Numbered from the stretch's first letter, positions 1 through 10,742 are shown. The stretch: DNA of 64,000 nucleotides from Branchiostoma floridae (GCF_000003815.2 NW_023365729.1:275221-339220); one strand, 5' to 3'. Notes: generated from the letters alone by a model not told the origin. Made by a program: numbers and translations.

Positions 1-389
1 TTTTCTACAGATTCTGAAGGAAAAGTAATTTTTTGCATGTCAAAATACACAGGAAACATGCATTATACAGTAACAGTTCGTAAATGTTAACCATCATACA
101 AAAGGTACAATCACATTGGAGATCATATATATGTACAAAGATACAATATCATATCATGTTGGATGAAATATACCGGTACAATATACTTAGTATTTACATG
201 ATGAAATTCGAGGTGAGCCAATTCTTGTGTTGAATGACAGTTAAAACCTTCATTATAATATATATATTTACATACACAGTGTATTTTTTAAAGACATGAC
301 CTTTTCGCTCAGCCAACCAAGCTTACCAAGTTTTCTTCCTATCTTATTCTTTTTTTTTGTGTGGATATGGATTAAATTCCGTTGATCCA

Positions 390-390
<1 letters not shown>

Positions 391-485
<95 letters not shown>
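391..485. repeat. CAAT/ATCA tetranucleotide microsatellite
   Basis: About 24 perfect copies of a four-base unit. The equivalent place in the right arm (near 10020) has only one GGATCAACGG-type stretch and no array, so the expansion is specific to this arm. A GATCC motif lies on both sides of the array here. Confidence 0.95.
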
Positions 486-486
<1 letters not shown>

Positions 487-631
487 TTCGCATGCATCAA
501 TTGATCCAAAGGACGGCTCCAACTCTGCTGACATTTTGGAATGATTACAATTGTCTTTTTGGATGGTGACACAGAGCCGGCTCGTGGGAGATGCAGAAAT
601 AAGTTTAAAGCATTCTTTGGTCGTGAAACAA

Positions 632-746
632 TAGCCTGGGTACCATCCTATTTCTACCGGGGCTCCTTACACTCACTTCCCTAAAAAAATTTTTAGGGGT
701 AGCGAGTGTAAAGAGCCCCGGTAGAATACGGATGATACTCAGGCTA
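632..746. mobile_element. Foldback MITE with 9-bp target duplication
   Basis: A 115-bp near-perfect inverted repeat starts TAGCCTGGGTACCATCC and ends with its complement, with a short TTTTT-centred loop. It is flanked by GTGAAACAA at 623-631 and 747-755. The homologous point in the other palindrome arm (about 9895) has a single GTGAAACAA and no insert, so it serves as a natural empty site. A relative lies at 20072-20460. A nine-base duplication suggests a Mutator-like source, but no transposase is visible and that is inference. Confidence 0.9.
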
Positions 747-1239
747 GTGAAACAAAATGACACACTTATTGAGAAGAGTAAGAACGGCCTCGTGTGCTGG
801 GCTATAAACAGCGAGCCGTCGCAAGGCAGAATTTCACTGTCAGTTACAAAAAGAACAGTATCATTCATATCGTGAGAGGAGGGAATGTATGACTTTCATC
901 CTACATAAAAGATGCGCGTTGTCGTATTTTTTTTCGTGATGTACCTACATATAGTATGGTAAGATTGGCTCTTGTCAAGCGTGGCTAGGGTTTGGTGTCT
1001 TTTTAGTTTCAGTCTCCCTTGACACAGATACCAACGTAATGCTAGTAGGACTGTTCTGATGCAGTTGCTGATGTATAAAGCTCCTGACGTGTCCGCACTA
1101 GTATAGTGACCTATATCGGATAACGCTTTTCCCCAAAAAATGTTCCTACCAAAGGCATTCTTCATGAAAGGTGAGACAATGTGCGATGGACTTTCTATCT
1201 TAGTCATAGGCACCTATATGCCTCCCCTTCGTAGTCCTA

Positions 1240-3489
1240 TCACTCAAAGTTTTGTTTGTAGTTCTGTGTGTTCTCCCTAACCTTCGTGACTTCTACAAGA
1301 AATATCTCTGCAGTAGCAGCATATGGTAGAATGGGCTCATCATTATCATTATCATCATCAGAAAACCTGCAATTGGTAGATGCACCAGAACGGAGAGTAG
1401 CAGGCAGGGACTTACATGATACAGTGTCATCTCTGATGACCTCCTTTATTGTGGGGGTTATCGTATGAAGGGAAGCTGGTCTTACCTGGAGTGCGGATTC
1501 ATCTGGAATATTACATGTGTAAGGGATGGGCGGAAGGGGACGCTGTGCTGCAGCTAAGTGGTCTGGAATCTGCCAGTACGTGTGAGGGGTTTCAGGGAGA
1601 GGACGCTGTGCTGCTGCTACATGATCTGGGATTTCAGAGTAAGTCGGTTCGATAGAGTGCAGATCAGCAGGTAGTGACCTACGGGAGAGTGCGTCATCTG
1701 GGACCTCCCTGTGTGTTCGTCGTAAGTCAGGGAGGGAACCTGACCTAACCATGCCGGGGAGAGAAACATTCGGAACTGCCCTTGTGTGGTCACTACGGAT
1801 GGCTTCTGTGCCATGATTGTTTGGACGTCTTTTCTTCCGTAAGATGTTAAAGAAGAGTGACAAAAGCACTGACACGAACAGAATACACAACATGGACATC
1901 AGAACGGGCATGATAACATCTACTGACCATGGCCATGGCTCCCCCTCAACAGGTTTAGACAAAACGGTGCTAGTGGATGCTGTTGTCTGGGAAGACATCG
2001 ATGCCGATGTTGTCTGATTTGCAAGTTCTTTATGGGATATCGCTGAAGTGGAGCTTGATTGTTCAACGTCAAACCTGTCATCAAAACACGTTTTTGGGCT
2101 ATCATTGCGAAAACGGGAAACGCTGAAATACGATTTATATGTGTCGTGCCGTGTGAGTTGAATACAGGTCACGTTCTGTGTGTCTGGCGTAGGTGTGTTT
2201 TTTTCTGCTTCTGTGAAGTTGTTTGTTTTGATATGAGTTGTGTTGTATAGCATGAAAGCAACATTTACCCTTGCTAGCTCATTTGTACCCAGGGAAACTA
2301 CTTTGAAACTTGGTCCACCCTGTAGAGGGATGGTTACGCCTTGATTATCGTCCCATACACGCCTGCACTGGTCAGGGTTGCCAGACACCTGCTTGTCGAA
2401 TGATCCGTTCGTGACAATTATTACAAGCGGTGGATGTATTCTGAAGTTAGAATCCGTCTGAAGACATGATAAAGATTGGCGAGGGACGGAGGTGGACTCA
2501 TCTAACAGGTACCCAAAGGACTGTGTATTATCAATGACATCATGTGCCAGACAGACGTGGATATGCGGAGCCTCAAAATGTACCCTCCGCTTCACAATTT
2601 CTGGTCTTAATCTGCTAGCGAATTTGTCTGTACGAAGATTCCATGCCATCGAACTTGGCGCTACATCTTTGATTGTCACCATCTTGTCACCGCTCAAATA
2701 GAGAAAACCTGCTCCAGAGAATGTTTCCCTGTCTAGACAAGACAGCGGATTTTCCGTCATGTTCAGAATATCGAGATTTGTCATGTTTTGAAATGCCTTG
2801 GCAGGAATTCTCTCGATACGGTTTGATGTGAGGTCCAGCTGATCTAAACTTGATTTAACTGGAAACCAGGCAGGGTTGACAAGCTTTAAAAGGTTGTTTC
2901 CAAGGTTCAGGTACCTGAGGGAGATAAGGTCCGCAAAGCTGCCAGGGTCAATCTTTACAATGTGATTATTCGACATGGTTAAAGATTGCAGCTTTGTCAA
3001 ACCGCTGAACCAGCTCCGTTTGACATGTACCAGTTTATTATAGTCCAGGGCAAAGGTCATCAGAGCAGTGAAGTTACTTATGGCATCCTCTTCTATGTGC
3101 TTGATCTGATCGTCGATAAGAATAAGTGCTTCAACCACGGAAAAGTCTAGAGGTGACAGTTTCTGGGCCGACAAAACATCAAGTGGGTAGCCTTTTAAGG
3201 CCAGAGCTGCAGGGGTTCGGTCCAGACAGGCCGCAGCAGGAGACCGAGTAACACTCACATTGGTGATGCTAACATCTACATCGTCACATAAGATACATGT
3301 TGATTTATCATAAAGTATTCCAGCGTATCCTTGGTAACACATGAACTTGTCTGCTTTTACACACTGGGGGAAGCAAAGAATATTGGCAGCTACACAAGGA
3401 GATGTCATGATGTTCAAGAAGAGAAACAACATAAAACTTATCCTCTTAACTGTCATGAGATGGAAGGGTTGTACTGTAGGAGGCAACAT
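1240..3489 (-). CDS. LRR single-pass transmembrane receptor, copy A
   Basis: Intronless gene of about 749 residues if started at the ATG at 3489 (MLPPTV...). The frame stays open upstream through the CCAG array to 3948, but that extension is low-complexity and is not in the same frame relation as in copy B. Visible parts in order: a hydrophobic signal segment ([15 protein letters not shown]), a Cys-rich stretch (CFPQC...CILC), five or six leucine-rich repeats (for example [14 protein letters not shown]), a region of about 250 residues with N-glycosylation sites, a Ser/Thr-rich stalk, one membrane helix ([20 protein letters not shown]) followed by KKRR, and a long tail. The tail carries repeated SLPxxL and YxxIPD units (YSEIPD, YWQIPD), a likely substrate for kinases and SH2/SH3 proteins. 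No Ig or TIR domain is visible. It stops at TGA where copy B has CGA, so it lacks copy B's last 13 residues. Ligand unknown. Confidence 0.85.
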   Translation of the reverse strand: MLPPTVQPFHLMTVKRISFMLFLFLNIMTSPCVAANILCFPQCVKADKFMCYQGYAGILYDKSTCILCDDVDVSITNVSVTRSPAAACLDRTPAALALKGYPLDVLSAQKLSPLDFSVVEALILIDDQIKHIEEDAISNFTALMTFALDYNKLVHVKRSWFSGLTKLQSLTMSNNHIVKIDPGSFADLISLRYLNLGNNLLKLVNPAWFPVKSSLDQLDLTSNRIERIPAKAFQNMTNLDILNMTENPLSCLDRETFSGAGFLYLSGDKMVTIKDVAPSSMAWNLRTDKFASRLRPEIVKRRVHFEAPHIHVCLAHDVIDNTQSFGYLLDESTSVPRQSLSCLQTDSNFRIHPPLVIIVTNGSFDKQVSGNPDQCRRVWDDNQGVTIPLQGGPSFKVVSLGTNELARVNVAFMLYNTTHIKTNNFTEAEKNTPTPDTQNVTCIQLTRHDTYKSYFSVSRFRNDSPKTCFDDRFDVEQSSSTSAISHKELANQTTSASMSSQTTASTSTVLSKPVEGEPWPWSVDVIMPVLMSMLCILFVSVLLSLFFNILRKKRRPNNHGTEAIRSDHTRAVPNVSLPGMVRSGSLPDLRRTHREVPDDALSRRSLPADLHSIEPTYSEIPDHVAAAQRPLPETPHTYWQIPDHLAAAQRPLPPIPYTCNIPDESALQVRPASLHTITPTIKEVIRDDTVSCKSLPATLRSGASTNCRFSDDDNDNDEPILPYAATAEIFLVEVTKVRENTQNYKQNFE

Positions 3490-3514
3490 TTCTGTAGATG
3501 TGAAGCTTGCAGCC

Positions 3515-3546
<32 letters not shown>

Positions 3547-3631
3547 TTGGTTGGTTGGTTGGTTGGTGGGCTGGCTGGTTGGTTGGCTGGTTGGTTGGTT
3601 GGTTGGTTGGTTGGTTGGTTGGTTGGTTGGT

Positions 3632-3662
<31 letters not shown>

Positions 3663-3831
3663 TTGGTTGGTTGGTTGGTTGGTTGGTGGGCTGGCTGGTT
3701 GGTTGGCTGGTTGTTTGGTTGTTTGGTTGTTTGGTTGGTTGGTTGGTTGGTTGGCTGGTTGGTTGGTTGGCTGGCTGGCTGGCTGGCTGGCTGGTTGGTT
3801 GGTTGGCTGGTTGGCTGGTTGGCTGGCTGGT

Positions 3832-3880
<49 letters not shown>

Positions 3881-3922
3881 CGCTGGCTGGCTGGTTGGTT
3901 GGTTGGCTGGCTGGTTGGCTGG
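3515..3922. repeat. CCAG/CCAA tetranucleotide array, expanded copy
   Basis: About 410 bp of GGCT/GGTT units (CCAG/CCAA on the coding strand) lie directly upstream of LRR copy A. Because the unit is four bases, every frame reads as a tetrapeptide cycle such as PASQ or PTNQ without stops. All long frames across it on both strands are therefore artefacts of the repeat. The matching array in copy B is about 80 bp. Confidence 0.97.
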
Positions 3923-4311
3923 TCGGGACGGTGTCGGAGTGACGGCAAAATGTGTTTGTAGCCTGTAAGACAAAGCCATACTCATGCCTGTGCTAGACTA
4001 GATCTATGATACTTTTACATGTAAGTTTACATGGCATGCAAAAACTCTCCACTATACTTAAACTACAAAAAGTTAAAATCATGACCTATCATTGGAGGGC
4101 GCCAATTCTTCTAAGCTTACCTCTGGTGTTTGGGTCCCTGAACTTGCCTCTCGCATTTGGCTTCTCTGAATTACTTTTTGGTGTGCGGCTCCCGTTAGGC
4201 CTCGATGCTGACCGGATGATTCAACGCTCAGTCACCGTTTGTTAGCCGTCTGGTGGCGGTAGCGGCAATGTCTGTACTGGCGGCGGCGACGTGTCCTAGC
4301 TACTTCACTAG

Positions 4312-4319
4312 CTTATATA
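4312..4319 (-). promoter_or_regulatory. Possible TATA box of LRR copy A
   Basis: TATATAAG on the minus strand, about 820 bases upstream of the likely ATG (the expanded array lies between). The same box with similar flanks (CATTCTT before it, AGTGAAGTAGCTAG after it) occurs in the other arm at 6702-6709. Conservation across both arms supports a promoter but does not prove it. Confidence 0.45.
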
Positions 4320-5214
4320 TCAAGAATGACCCGCCATGCTATTGGTGTGGCATAGCTGAATACTAATCTTAAACAAAAGATGAAGAAACCCAGACCAATC
4401 TCCAAGACAATCTGACCAACAACAAAAAAAAAAAAACACAGGAAAATTGTGACAGGCAGATCGTCTGACAGCTGTCCTGTCAGACCTCGAATATTTCAAT
4501 TTAGGCCATGTTGATTTGTTTATATGGATGACATCAATTTTCGGCCGTTTTCAAAAATAAAAATGAAAGTTTTTAACCATACTTTAAATCGTACAGCAGC
4601 TTTAAAATAAACAAATATATGCCGTGGATTGCAAAAACAAATATCGGAAAACTTAAACTAATGTTGTAGAAGTTTTCTTTTGGTCAAAGTTTTTTATTCG
4701 CACGCTCGCATCAGTTTTTGGGTTTCCAGAGGATGTCATACAATAATCAAATCAACATGGCCTTACAAGCATAACTCCACGAGAAACAGTTTGGTTTGGA
4801 GAGATATAGACCCGAGAAGAGAGTTCATCCTAGGATCTCAACCGTAAAACATTGATATCAGCATTAGTAAACAATAGTAAGGGGTCAGTAACGGTGTCAA
4901 CTGGAACATGGGTCCAGTAGTAAAATCTGCAGCTGTTAGCATATCTTCGAGTTCGTTTCAGTTTTTTTTGTTTCCGAGAGGGTGTATATACCCGTCTTGA
5001 TTCAAAGATATTTTCGTTAAAGTTAAAAATGAAACAACAGTAGTCATCACTATACTCAGTACACTGTCCCCATAGCCTGCGAAGAAAGCGGCCAGACCAT
5101 GTAACGTTACTGTTTTCGCTAAACGTAAGGCAAATATATGACTTCGCATTTCAGAAATGGGTATGTCTGGGGTATTATTACCTTCACCAAGAAGGTTATA
5201 TCTTGGGTAGCGTT

Positions 5215-5626
5215 TGTGTATTTCTGTGTAGAACACCAGTATAACTCAACAACGCCTGGATGGATGGTATTAGAGTGTCCCATATACAGTGATATACGCA
5301 ATTCTTTTAACAGTGTTCTCATTGTAGACCCCCGATGTAAACAGATAAGCAAAGACGAACTATTTGTATATATAATGGCAGCCAGATACAACATTGTACA
5401 AAAGAGACTCTGTGAGTTCGTATATACTTGTTTTAAAAAGAGGAAAGAGGCATGTAAACAATAGTTTTAGTAATAGCATAGATCTAGATATTTTTCATCC
5501 AATTGTTTGATTGTAGCACTACCTGTAATAGTATCTAGTCTTTAGTATTCAATGCAATACTATTGAATCACTGCCTTTAGCCCATGTGGGCAGGAACATG
5601 CAAATAAAGATCTTTGGTATTGACAT
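5215..5626 (+). mobile_element. LINE 3' end in the palindrome loop
   Basis: An open frame to 5464 ends with a typical C-terminal tail of a CR1/jockey-like reverse transcriptase polyprotein: LECPIYSDIRNSF, a short middle, then FVYIMAARYNIVQKRLCEF and a basic end. About 160 bases of 3' UTR follow, ending in an AATAAAG signal. The 5' part is missing, as in dead-on-arrival LINE copies. The N-terminal residues of that frame come from the palindrome arm. Family placement is by motif only. Confidence 0.65.
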
Positions 5627-6701
5627 TTGGTATGTTTACATATACTTTGAAGTAGCAAGTATTTCAATCTGATTTTTCATGTGAAAGTCTTAGCAGGAAT
5701 TTTTGTAATACCACACATTTGGCGAAGGTAGGCGGTCGTGGAACTCCAAGTTGTTATGCTATGTTCTCTTTAGTGGCTGGGAGGCGCTGAACTTGAGCTC
5801 CATGGCAAACACAACTCACTGAAACATCGGTGCGAGACTACACCGATACCAGAAATTTGGGTAGGTTGAAAATGCGAAGTCATATATTTGCCTTACGTTT
5901 AGCGAAAACAGCAACGTTACATGTTCTGGCCGCTTTCTTCGCAGGCTATGGGGACAGTGTACTGAGTATAGTGATGACTACTGTTGTTTCATTAACTTTA
6001 ACGAAAATGTTTTTGAATCAAGACGGGTAACGTTATATACACAAAACTGAAACGAAGATATGCTAACAGCTGCAGATTTTACTACTAGACCCTTGTTCCA
6101 GTTGACACCGTTACTGACCCCTTACTATTGTTTACTAATGCTGATATCAATGTTTTACGGTTCAACCGTTGATATCCTAGGATGAACTCTCTTCTCAGGT
6201 CTAGATCTCTCAAAACCAAACTGAGAGATCTCAATGTTGATTTGATTATTGAATGACATCCTCTGGAAGCCCAACAACTGATGCGAGCGTGCGAATAAAA
6301 AAGTTTGACCAAAAGAAAACTTTTCTTCATCATGAAATCTAAGTGGTCAGGAAGGTTGAACAAATGACTGAACACACAGAAAATTTGTTTTTGCAATCCA
6401 CGGCATATATTTGCCTATTTTGGAGCTGCTCTGTACGATTCAAAGTATGGTAGAAAACTTTTTTTTTCAAACGGCCGAAAATTGATGTCATCTATATTAT
6501 CAAATCAACATGGCCTAAATTGATATATTTCAGGTCCGAGAAAGGACCAATCGAACTGCGTGCCACAATTCTCTTTTTTTGTGTGGTGGAAAGTCTTTGC
6601 CTCATAATACTAGGAGGCTAGATGGGTCTGGGTTTCTTCATCTTTTGTTTATGATTAGTATTCAGCTATGCAGCACCAATAGCGTGGCGGGTCATTCTTA
6701 G

Positions 6702-6709
6702 TATATAAG
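6702..6709 (+). promoter_or_regulatory. Possible TATA box of LRR copy B
   Basis: TATATAAG about 460 bases upstream of the likely ATG at 7168, matching the box at 4312-4319 in the other arm. The transcription start would then fall near 6735. Confidence 0.45.
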
Positions 6710-7062
6710 GTAGTGAAGTAGCTAGACACCGACGCCAGTGCCGCTCCGCCATCAGTGGCAAACGGTGGCTGAGGGTTGAGTAATCCTGTCAGCATTTGAG
6801 GTCTAACGCGGGAACCGCACGCCAAAAAGTAGTTCAGAGAAGCCGAACGCGAGAGGCTAGTCCAGGGAACCAGATACCAGGTTAGCCTCCAACGATAGGT
6901 CATGATTTTTACTTTTTCTAGTCTAAGTATATGGAGGAGTTTTCGCATGTAAACTTACATATAGAAGTATCAAAGATGTAGTCTAACACAGGCATAAATA
7001 TGGCATTGTCGTACAGGCTACAAACGCTCCATTTTGCCGTTCAACGTCACTCCTACACCATA

Positions 7063-7110
7063 CCAACCAGCCAACCAGCCAACCAACCAACCAACCAACC
7101 AACCAACCAA

Positions 7111-7142
<32 letters not shown>
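7063..7142. repeat. CCAG/CCAA tetranucleotide array, short copy
   Basis: About 20 units, directly before the conserved AGGGCTGCAAGCTTCACATC that precedes the LRR start. It is the counterpart of the array of about 410 bp at 3515-3922. Confidence 0.95.
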
Positions 7143-7167
7143 GGCTGCAAGCTTCACATCTACAGAA

Positions 7168-9456
7168 ATGCTGCCTCCTACAGTACAACCCTTCCATCTC
7201 ATGACAGTTAAGAGGATAAGTTTTATGTTGTTTCTCTTCTTGAACATCATGACATCTCCTTGTGTAGCTGCCAATATCCTTTGTTTCCCCCAGTGTGAGA
7301 AGGCAGACATGCTCATGTGTTACCAAGGTTATGTTGGAGTCTCTGATGATAGCTCAACATGTATCTTATGTGACGATGTAGATGTTAGCATCACCAATGT
7401 GAGTGTTACTCAGTCTCCTGCTGCGGCCTGTCTGAACCGAACCCCTGCAGCCCTGGCCTTAAAAGGTTACCCACTTAATGTTTTGTCGGCCCAGAAATTG
7501 TCACCTCTAGACTTTTCCGTGGTTGAAGCACTCATTCTAGTAGACGATCAGATCAAACACATAGAAGAGGATGTCATAAGTAAATTCTCTGCTCTGATGA
7601 CCTTGGCCCTGGACTTTAATAAACTAGCACATGTCAAACGGAGCTGGTTCAGCGGTTTGACAAAGCTGCGCTTTTTGACCATGTCGAATAATCACATTGT
7701 AAAGATTGACCCTGGCAGCTTTGCGGACCTAATCTCTCTTAGCTACCTGAACCTTGGAAACAATTTTTTAAAGCTTGTCAACCCTGCCTGGTTTCCAGTT
7801 AAATCAAGTTTAGATCAGCTGGACCTCACATCGAACCGTATTGAGAGAGTTCCTGCCAAGGCATTTCAAAACATGACAAATCTCAATATCCTGAACATGA
7901 CGGAAAATCCGCTGTCTTGTCTAGACAGGGAAACATTCTCTGGAGCAGGTTTGCTCTATTTGAGCGGTGACAAGATGATGACAATCAAAGATGTAGCGCC
8001 AAGTTCGATGGCATGGAATCTTCGTACATACAAATTCGCTAACAGATTAAGACCAGAAATTGTGAAGCGGAGGGTACATTTTGAGGCTCCGCATATCCAC
8101 GTCTGTCTGACACATGATGTCATTAATAATAAACAGTCCTTTGGGTACCTGTTAGATGAGTCCACCTTCGTCCCTAGCCAATCTTTATCATGTCTTCAGA
8201 CGGATTCTAACTTCAGAATACATCCACCGCTTGTAATAATTGTCACGAACGGATCATTCGACAAGCAGGTGTCTGGCAATTCTGACCAGTGTAGGCGTGT
8301 ATGTGACGATAATCAAGGCGTAACCATCCCTCTACAGGGTGGACCAAGTTTCAAAGTAGTTTCCCTGGGTACAAATGAGCAAGCAAAGGTCAATGTTGCT
8401 TTCATGCTATACAACACAACTCATATCAAAACAAACAACTTCACAGAAGCAGAAAAAAACACACCTACGCCAGACACACAGAACGTGACCTGTATTCAAC
8501 TCACACGGCACGACACATATAAATCGTATTTCAGCGTTTCCCGTTTTCGCAATGATAGCCCAAAAACGTGTTTTGATGACAGGTTTGACGTTGAACAATC
8601 AAGCTCCACTTCAGCGATATCCCATAAAGAACTTGCAAATCAGACAACATCGGCATCGATGTCTTCCCAGACAACAGCATCCACTAGCACCGTTTTGTTT
8701 AAACCTGTTGAGGGGGACCCATGGCCATGGTCAGTAGATGTTATCATGCCCGTTCTGATGCCTATGTTGTGTATTCTGTTCCTGTCACTGCTTTTGTCAC
8801 TCCTCTTTAACATCTTAACTAAGAAGAGCGGGCCAAACAATCAGGGCGTGGAAGCTACCAGTAATCAGCACATATCGATGGTTGTAAATAGTTTTTACAC
8901 CCATTTGGGTAGGTCAGGTTCCCTCCCTGACTTACGACGAACACACAGGGAAGTCCCAGTTGATGCAGTCTCCCGTAGGTCACTACCTGCTGATCTGCAC
9001 TCTATCGAACCGACTTACTCTGAAATCCCAGATCATGTAGCAGCAGCACAGCGGCCTCTCCCTGAAACCCCTCACACGTACTGGCAGATTCCAGATCACT
9101 TAGCTGCAGCACAGCGGCCCCTTCCGCCCTTCCCTTACACATGTAAGATTCCAGATGAATCCGTACTTCAGGTAAGAAGACCAGCCTCCCTTCATACGAT
9201 CACCCCCACAATAAAGGAGGTCATCAGAGATGACACTGTATCATGTAAGTCCCTGCCTGCTACTCTCCGTTCTGGTGCATCTTCCGATTGCAGGTTTTCT
9301 GATGATGATAATAATGATGATGAGCCCATTCTACCCTACGCTGCTGCTGCAGAGATATTTCTTGTAGAAGTCACGAAGGTTAGGGAGAACACACAGACCT
9401 ATAGACAACACTTCGAGCGAGAGGGCTACGCAGGGGAGGCATATAGGTGCCTATGA
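7168..9456 (+). CDS. LRR single-pass transmembrane receptor, copy B
   Basis: Intronless gene of about 762 residues from the ATG at 7168. An in-frame ATG at 7000 also exists but reads through the tetranucleotide array, and it is not in the same frame in copy A. The layout is as in copy A: signal segment, Cys-rich N-terminus, LRRs ([28 protein letters not shown]), glycosylated ectodomain, one membrane helix and a tail with YSEIPD, YWQIPD and PLPPFP motifs. Roughly nine residues in ten match copy A by eye. The exception is a block of about 25 residues just inside the membrane (codons around 8825-8910), where the two are nearly unrelated. It ends 13 residues later than copy A (...EAYRCL). A cell-surface receptor or adhesion role is inferred from architecture; the ligand is unknown. 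Confidence 0.87.
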   Translation: MLPPTVQPFHLMTVKRISFMLFLFLNIMTSPCVAANILCFPQCEKADMLMCYQGYVGVSDDSSTCILCDDVDVSITNVSVTQSPAAACLNRTPAALALKGYPLNVLSAQKLSPLDFSVVEALILVDDQIKHIEEDVISKFSALMTLALDFNKLAHVKRSWFSGLTKLRFLTMSNNHIVKIDPGSFADLISLSYLNLGNNFLKLVNPAWFPVKSSLDQLDLTSNRIERVPAKAFQNMTNLNILNMTENPLSCLDRETFSGAGLLYLSGDKMMTIKDVAPSSMAWNLRTYKFANRLRPEIVKRRVHFEAPHIHVCLTHDVINNKQSFGYLLDESTFVPSQSLSCLQTDSNFRIHPPLVIIVTNGSFDKQVSGNSDQCRRVCDDNQGVTIPLQGGPSFKVVSLGTNEQAKVNVAFMLYNTTHIKTNNFTEAEKNTPTPDTQNVTCIQLTRHDTYKSYFSVSRFRNDSPKTCFDDRFDVEQSSSTSAISHKELANQTTSASMSSQTTASTSTVLFKPVEGDPWPWSVDVIMPVLMPMLCILFLSLLLSLLFNILTKKSGPNNQGVEATSNQHISMVVNSFYTHLGRSGSLPDLRRTHREVPVDAVSRRSLPADLHSIEPTYSEIPDHVAAAQRPLPETPHTYWQIPDHLAAAQRPLPPFPYTCKIPDESVLQVRRPASLHTITPTIKEVIRDDTVSCKSLPATLRSGASSDCRFSDDDNNDDEPILPYAAAAEIFLVEVTKVRENTQTYRQHFEREGYAGEAYRCL

Positions 9457-10204
9457 CTTAAATAGAAAGACCACCGCACATTGTGTCATCTTTTATGACG
9501 AACGGCTTTGGTAGCGACATTTGTTTGGGAAAAAGTGCCATCCGATGTACGTGAATATAATGCGGACAGTGTAGGAGTTTTATACTTCAGCAGTTGCGTC
9601 AGAACAGTTCTACTAGCGTTGGTATCTGTGTCAAAGGAGTCTGAAATAGAGGAACTAAAAACACACCAAAACCTAGCCACACTTGACAAGAGACAATATT
9701 ACCATACTAGATGTAGACCTGTACATCACGAAAATGATTTATGGCAACGCGCTATCTTTTATGTGAAAATCATACATTTCCTCCTCTCACGATATGACTG
9801 ATATTGTAATTTTGGTAGCTGACAGTGATATTCGGCTTTGCTGCGGCTCGCTGCTTATAGCCGGCCGTTTCCACTCTTCTCTATAAGTGTGCCATTTTGT
9901 TTCACGTCCGGAAGAACGCTTTAGGCTTACTTCTGCAACTCCCACAAGCCCGCTTTGAGTCACCATCAAAAAAGACAATTGCAATCATTAGAAAATGTCC
10001 GAGTTAGAGCCGACCTTCGGATCAACGGAATCTAATTTATATCCACAAATAAAAAGAATAAGACAGGAAATAAAAACCAGAGACACATTTTCGTTTTCGT
10101 TCAGCAAACCACTTGAGAAACAGTTTGGCAAGCCACAGCTGCAGGCTGAGCGAACGAGGACTGGTCTTCAGAAAATACACTGTGTGAATATGTAAATATG
10201 TATT

Positions 10205-10742
10205 CAGTTTGTATATTTCATCCAACATGATATGATGTTGTACCTTTGTACGTGTATATGTTCGCCAATGTAATTGTACATTTTGCATGATGTTTAACAT
10301 TTAGTTAACTGTTACAGTAACGTTGTAGCTTGACAGGCAACGAATTCGTTTTCGTTCAGTATTTGTAGAAAAATACCTGTTGAAGTCGAATAGAAGTGTT
10401 CATAAATTTAACCAAACATGTATCACGAGTGATATGTTTGATGTTAGAAGAAATATGTTACGAAACAATTCTATCATGGTATGATATTGTATCTTTGTAT
10501 ATATATATATATATGTGATCGCCAATGTAGTTGTACATTTTGCATGATGGTTAACATTTAGCGAACTGTTACTGTACCATGCATGTTTGTATTTTGACAT
10601 GCAACAAATTCGTTTTCCTTCAGAATCTGTAGAAAAAATACCCGTTGAAGTCGAATAGATGTGTTTATAAATGTAACCAACTTTATGTGGTAAGAGCGAT
10701 GTGTTTTGTGTTAGAAGACTTACGTGAGATCATACGTTACAA
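10205..10742. repeat. Tandem duplication at the outer right arm
   Basis: Two diverged units of about 270 bp sit head to tail (about 10205-10475 and 10476-10742). They share ATGATATTGTA, TGTACATTTTGCATGATG, GTTGAAGTCGAATAGA and GTGTTAGAAGA. The second unit also carries a short TA run. The second is the better match to the start of the left arm. Confidence 0.8.

Larger units (their letters stand above)
1..5150. repeat. Left arm of a >10 kb palindrome
   Basis: This arm reads as the reverse complement of the segment from about 5868 to 10640. Matching landmarks are the outer edge (1-170 against 10480-10640), the LRR genes, the TATA boxes, the block around 4860-4920 (against 6060-6130) and the inner edge near 4980-5150 (against 5868-6030). 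The arm runs off the window at base 1, so its true outer end is unknown. Small indels, a 115-bp insertion and two expanded microsatellites are the main differences. Both arms carry an intact gene, which implies a fairly recent inverted duplication or ongoing gene conversion. Confidence 0.9.
5868..10640. repeat. Right arm of the palindrome
   Basis: Inverted counterpart of 1-5150. It holds LRR copy B with its TATA box and a short tetranucleotide array. The inner edge is near 5868, where GCGAAGTCATATATTTGCC mirrors the left arm. The 3' flank of the gene (9457-9800) also matches the left arm (900-1239), including open but indel-ridden frames that I take for untranslated sequence. Confidence 0.9.

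Noticed and set aside
3331..3968. Long Trp-Leu-Ala/Val-Gly open frames on the plus strand
   Set aside because: They are the antisense reading of the GGCT/GGTT array. A stop-free tetranucleotide repeat gives open frames in all phases, so they are not evidence of genes.
9508..9801. 97-codon frame after LRR copy B with a similar frame in the other arm
   Set aside because: Similarity follows from the palindrome. Indels between the arms shift the frame, so it looks like a 3' untranslated region.
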